DNA of 7,968 nucleotides from Calditrichia bacterium (GTDB lineage: Bacteria; Calditrichota; Calditrichia; RBG-13-44-9; J042): NCBI GenBank assembly GCA_030430345.1, contig JAUIFT010000081.1, forward strand, positions 1 through 7,968, read 5' to 3'. The notes under the pieces are model-generated. The model was not told the origin of the DNA, ran no database searches, and saw only the letters and a program-made list of their open reading frames with translations. How positions within the stretch are numbered: position 1 is the stretch's first letter; every line of letters begins with the position of its first letter. Of this stretch, positions 6,205-7,968 are shown one piece after another. The position numbers were made by a program, and so were the translations under genes.

Positions 6205-6870
6205 TTAACGGTTACCGGTAATCAGATTGATCAGCTTGACCAGATGCTCATCCATATCATCAATAATCTGAGCAGTCTTATTCTGAATTACATTGTAGGC
6301 AACGATTGTCGGGATTGCCACTGCCAGACCGAAAATCGTGGTGTTCATTGCTGTCGAAATACCACGGGCCAGCAGACGGGTTTTCTGATCATCAGGAATC
6401 TCTGCGCTACCAACTGCCGAGAACGCGACAATCAGACCGTAAATCGTTCCCATTAATCCTGTCAAAGTAGCAACGTTGGCAATCATCGACAGATAATTGG
6501 TGCGTCGCTGAAGTTTCGGTATCACTTCCAGCGTGCCTTCATCCACAGCATTCTGAATAGAACGGAAGTCCAGGCTTTCGCTTTCGGCGACACGCTTCAG
6601 GCCAGCGAGCACTACGTAAGGCAGAGCCTTTTGCTTACCTGATTCGCAAAGGTCGATTGCTCTTTTGATATTTCCACTGGTAACATACTTGCGGATTTCC
6701 ATCATAAACTTGTCAGAGTTAACGTTGGACTTAACCATAACATAATAAACGCGCTCTGCTGCGATGGTAATGGCAATTACCAGGAAAATGAGTATGAGCC
6801 ACATGAAGGCAAAACCTTCTGCTTCCGGACTAAAAGAGCTTAAAAATTCACTCCAAAATGCATTTCCCAT
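6205..6870 (-). CDS. exbB: ExbB/TolQ/MotA-family proton channel subunit
   Basis: A 221-residue polytopic inner-membrane protein, the stator/channel part of the motor. Family members assemble as a pentamer around an ExbD dimer and use the proton gradient to drive TonB-like proteins. Three membrane segments are visible at about 20-38, 127-152 and 172-194, with a long cytoplasmic section (about 45-120) between the first two, as in the family. The diagnostic stretches are ANVATLTGLMGTIYGLIVAF (131-150) in helix 2 and ISTAMNTTIFGLAVAIPTIV (171-190) in helix 3. They contain the small residues and threonines (Thr135, Thr137, Thr177, Thr178) that line the pore in this family. A short cytoplasmic tail ends the protein. 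The start has AGGAG about nine bases upstream, and 50 bases separate it from the preceding gene. Two exbD genes follow at once. Whether it acts like ExbB, TolQ or a gliding-type AglR cannot be decided from sequence alone. Confidence 0.95.
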   Translation of the reverse strand: MGNAFWSEFLSSFSPEAEGFAFMWLILIFLVIAITIAAERVYYVMVKSNVNSDKFMMEIRKYVTSGNIKRAIDLCESGKQKALPYVVLAGLKRVAESESLDFRSIQNAVDEGTLEVIPKLQRRTNYLSMIANVATLTGLMGTIYGLIVAFSAVGSAEIPDDQKTRLLARGISTAMNTTIFGLAVAIPTIVAYNVIQNKTAQIIDDMDEHLVKLINLITGNR

Positions 6871-6920
6871 TGAGTTTTCTCCTGAGTATTTCTAGGTCTT
6901 GGGCCTGTTGCTATTCTCGG

Positions 6921-7256
6921 TTAGAATCGTTTTTTGTTAACCAGTTCCTTGATGTTTTTGATCGGCTTGATTTTTCCACTGGTAACCGGTTTGAAATCCA
7001 GTTCCTCAGTTTCTCCAGAAAGTTCCGATCTAAAACTTTTCTCAACTTTCACCTCGTCAAAGTCAGAAACTTTGCGCTTGTCCAGAATCTGAACTTGCGG
7101 AAGCTCCGCACGCGAATCCAGTATCTGCGCTTCAATCTGAATAACTTCATCCGTTTGCGCATTGTTTTGACCTTGTCCCTGTTGTTGGGCAAATACCATC
7201 GATCCGCTTAACAACAGAAATGCAAAAACGACTCCGAGCAGATTTCTAACAGACAT
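6921..7256 (-). CDS. Small secreted protein of unknown function in the ExbB/ExbD operon
   Basis: A 111-residue protein with a clear signal peptide (MSVRNLLGVVFAFLLLSG, likely cut after VFA at residue 23). The mature part begins with a short Gln/Gly/Asn-rich stretch (24-34), then a charged section with alternating hydrophobic residues: VIQIEAQILDSR at 38-49 and LPQVQILDKRKV at 52-63, then an SFRSEL segment (74-79) and a basic C-terminus. The pattern 'EA-I--R--LPQVQI' resembles small secreted proteins I recall beside exbB-exbD clusters in other phyla, but I cannot name a family with confidence. The start has AAGGA about seven bases upstream and lies nine bases after the preceding stop, so it belongs to the same operon. 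Its short, unstructured-looking mature form suits a periplasmic adaptor or a binding partner of the TonB-like arm; this is inference. Confidence 0.75.
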   Translation of the reverse strand: MSVRNLLGVVFAFLLLSGSMVFAQQQGQGQNNAQTDEVIQIEAQILDSRAELPQVQILDKRKVSDFDEVKVEKSFRSELSGETEELDFKPVTSGKIKPIKNIKELVNKKRF

Positions 7257-7265
7257 GGGTAATCC

Positions 7266-7968
7266 TTATTCTGAAACAACACGGTTTTTATTCAAAATAC
7301 CGGTCCGGCGCAATTGCTCCGGTCGAATATCACGGGGTTGAACCTGATTGCGAATCCGGGTGATGGTTTCATTTATCTCGCCGGGCAGCAGCCTTAGCAG
7401 CAGATAAAATTTGAGCCCAAAGCGCGGAACACCATCGGGATCGGTTACTGATGCGGTAACCAGATTACGCCCGTCATTCAAAAATTCGGCGAACGTCGAG
7501 AAATTTAACATTTGAACATTTTGGAAGCCGTCGTTCTCGACGCCAATCAAATAGATATCATTCAAGAAGATACGATATTTCTGATCAGCAGCAACTGCCA
7601 GCCACCCTTCGATGGGTTTGGACTTCAATTCAAAGGACTTTCGGAAATAGGCGGTAACGCTATCCGGCGCGAGCTCTGTGCCAAGGGCCAATTGCCCGGC
7701 AGTATCTGCGGTAACAGAATCCGTTGACGCAAAGGTAGTCAAAGAACTGTCGTCTTGCAAGGTTGAGTCTTCCAAGGTTCTGTCTTCAAATTCCAGCGGA
7801 TTGCCAATCGATCCACTTGCTCCGGAAGAGACATAACGTTCAAACCAAATGGAAGGTGGCGCAATTCCCAGCGAATCGAACACCGGGCTTATCTCATCAA
7901 AAGGCACCTGGATGACTTTCGCCGGATCCCAGCTCGCATCGCCGAATTCAATCAGGTTCAAATTCTGC
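7266..7968 (-). CDS. Protein with predicted galactose-binding-like beta-sandwich domain, 5' end beyond window
   Basis: The frame is open to the window edge. The first possible start inside is only a TTG at 7961 and the codons before it are also open, so the true N-terminus lies outside. About 233 residues are visible; numbering here begins at 7961. Residues 103-192 look like a jelly-roll or galactose-binding-like domain: AYFRKSFELKSKPIEGWLAV, then ADQKYRIFLNDIYLIG, then FLNDGRNLVTASVTD. The FRK-F ... AD-xY-x-IFLN ... DG-x-N order is typical of sugar-binding beta-sandwich modules attached to glycoside hydrolases, but no catalytic part is seen here. Residues 48-98 form a Ser/Thr/Asp-rich low-complexity insert, and 196-231 a basic Arg/Gln-rich tail. 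It is the first visible gene of the operon, nine bases before the small secreted protein. It is probably periplasmic, by inference, since the signal peptide would be outside the window. The function is unknown. Confidence 0.75.
   Translation of the reverse strand, partial: QNLNLIEFGDASWDPAKVIQVPFDEISPVFDSLGIAPPSIWFERYVSSGASGSIGNPLEFEDRTLEDSTLQDDSSLTTFASTDSVTADTAGQLALGTELAPDSVTAYFRKSFELKSKPIEGWLAVAADQKYRIFLNDIYLIGVENDGFQNVQMLNFSTFAEFLNDGRNLVTASVTDPDGVPRFGLKFYLLLRLLPGEINETITRIRNQVQPRDIRPEQLRRTGILNKNRVVSE

Noticed and set aside
6858..7211. A 117-codon plus-strand open frame
   Set aside because: It is antisense to the small secreted protein gene, which has a signal peptide, a ribosome site and operon spacing; the plus-strand product has no recognisable features.

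Overview
The window comes from a Gram-negative-type bacterium with a moderate GC content, by eye in the mid-40s percent. An energised inner-membrane ExbB/ExbD motor with a TonB-like partner, signal peptides and a probable lipoprotein all imply an inner membrane and a periplasm. Nearly every gene starts behind a clear AGGAG-type ribosome binding site, and one promoter has sigma70-like boxes. This argues against a typical Bacteroidota genome. Together with the AgmX/PglI-like TonB protein and the LysM coiled-coil protein, it suggests a deep FCB-type lineage (for example Calditrichota, KSB1 or Marinimicrobia relatives) or a deltaproteobacterium-like group. This placement is inference with low confidence.

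All recognised genes lie on the minus strand, so the window reads right to left. The right half (about 4040-7968) looks like one operon of six genes: a protein with a predicted carbohydrate-binding-like beta-sandwich (cut by the window edge), a small secreted protein of unknown function, ExbB, two different ExbD paralogs, and a single-pass protein with a TonB/AgmX-like C-terminal domain. A strong hairpin terminator at about 3983-4014 ends it. The layout suggests a proton-driven motor that passes energy through the TonB-like arm to something in the periplasm or outer membrane, with the first two products as possible partners. The first ExbD has Asn where the family's essential membrane Asp should be; the second keeps Asp.

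Between this operon and aspS lies a gene-free stretch of about 320 bases. It holds the terminator, a roughly 120-base nested inverted repeat resembling a dispersed REP/MITE-like element, and a possible aspS promoter. aspS encodes a full-length bacterial aspartyl-tRNA synthetase with a GAD domain. One anticodon-binding-domain residue (His33) is of the type associated with non-discriminating enzymes.

The left part holds a two-gene operon, a small coiled-coil lipoprotein followed by a secreted coiled-coil protein with two LysM domains. It has a good promoter (1898-1926) and a strong terminator (645-676). The window ends inside phoH, of which the N-terminal 191 residues are present, through the Walker A motif. 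No tRNA, rRNA, CRISPR array, transposase or integrase was seen.
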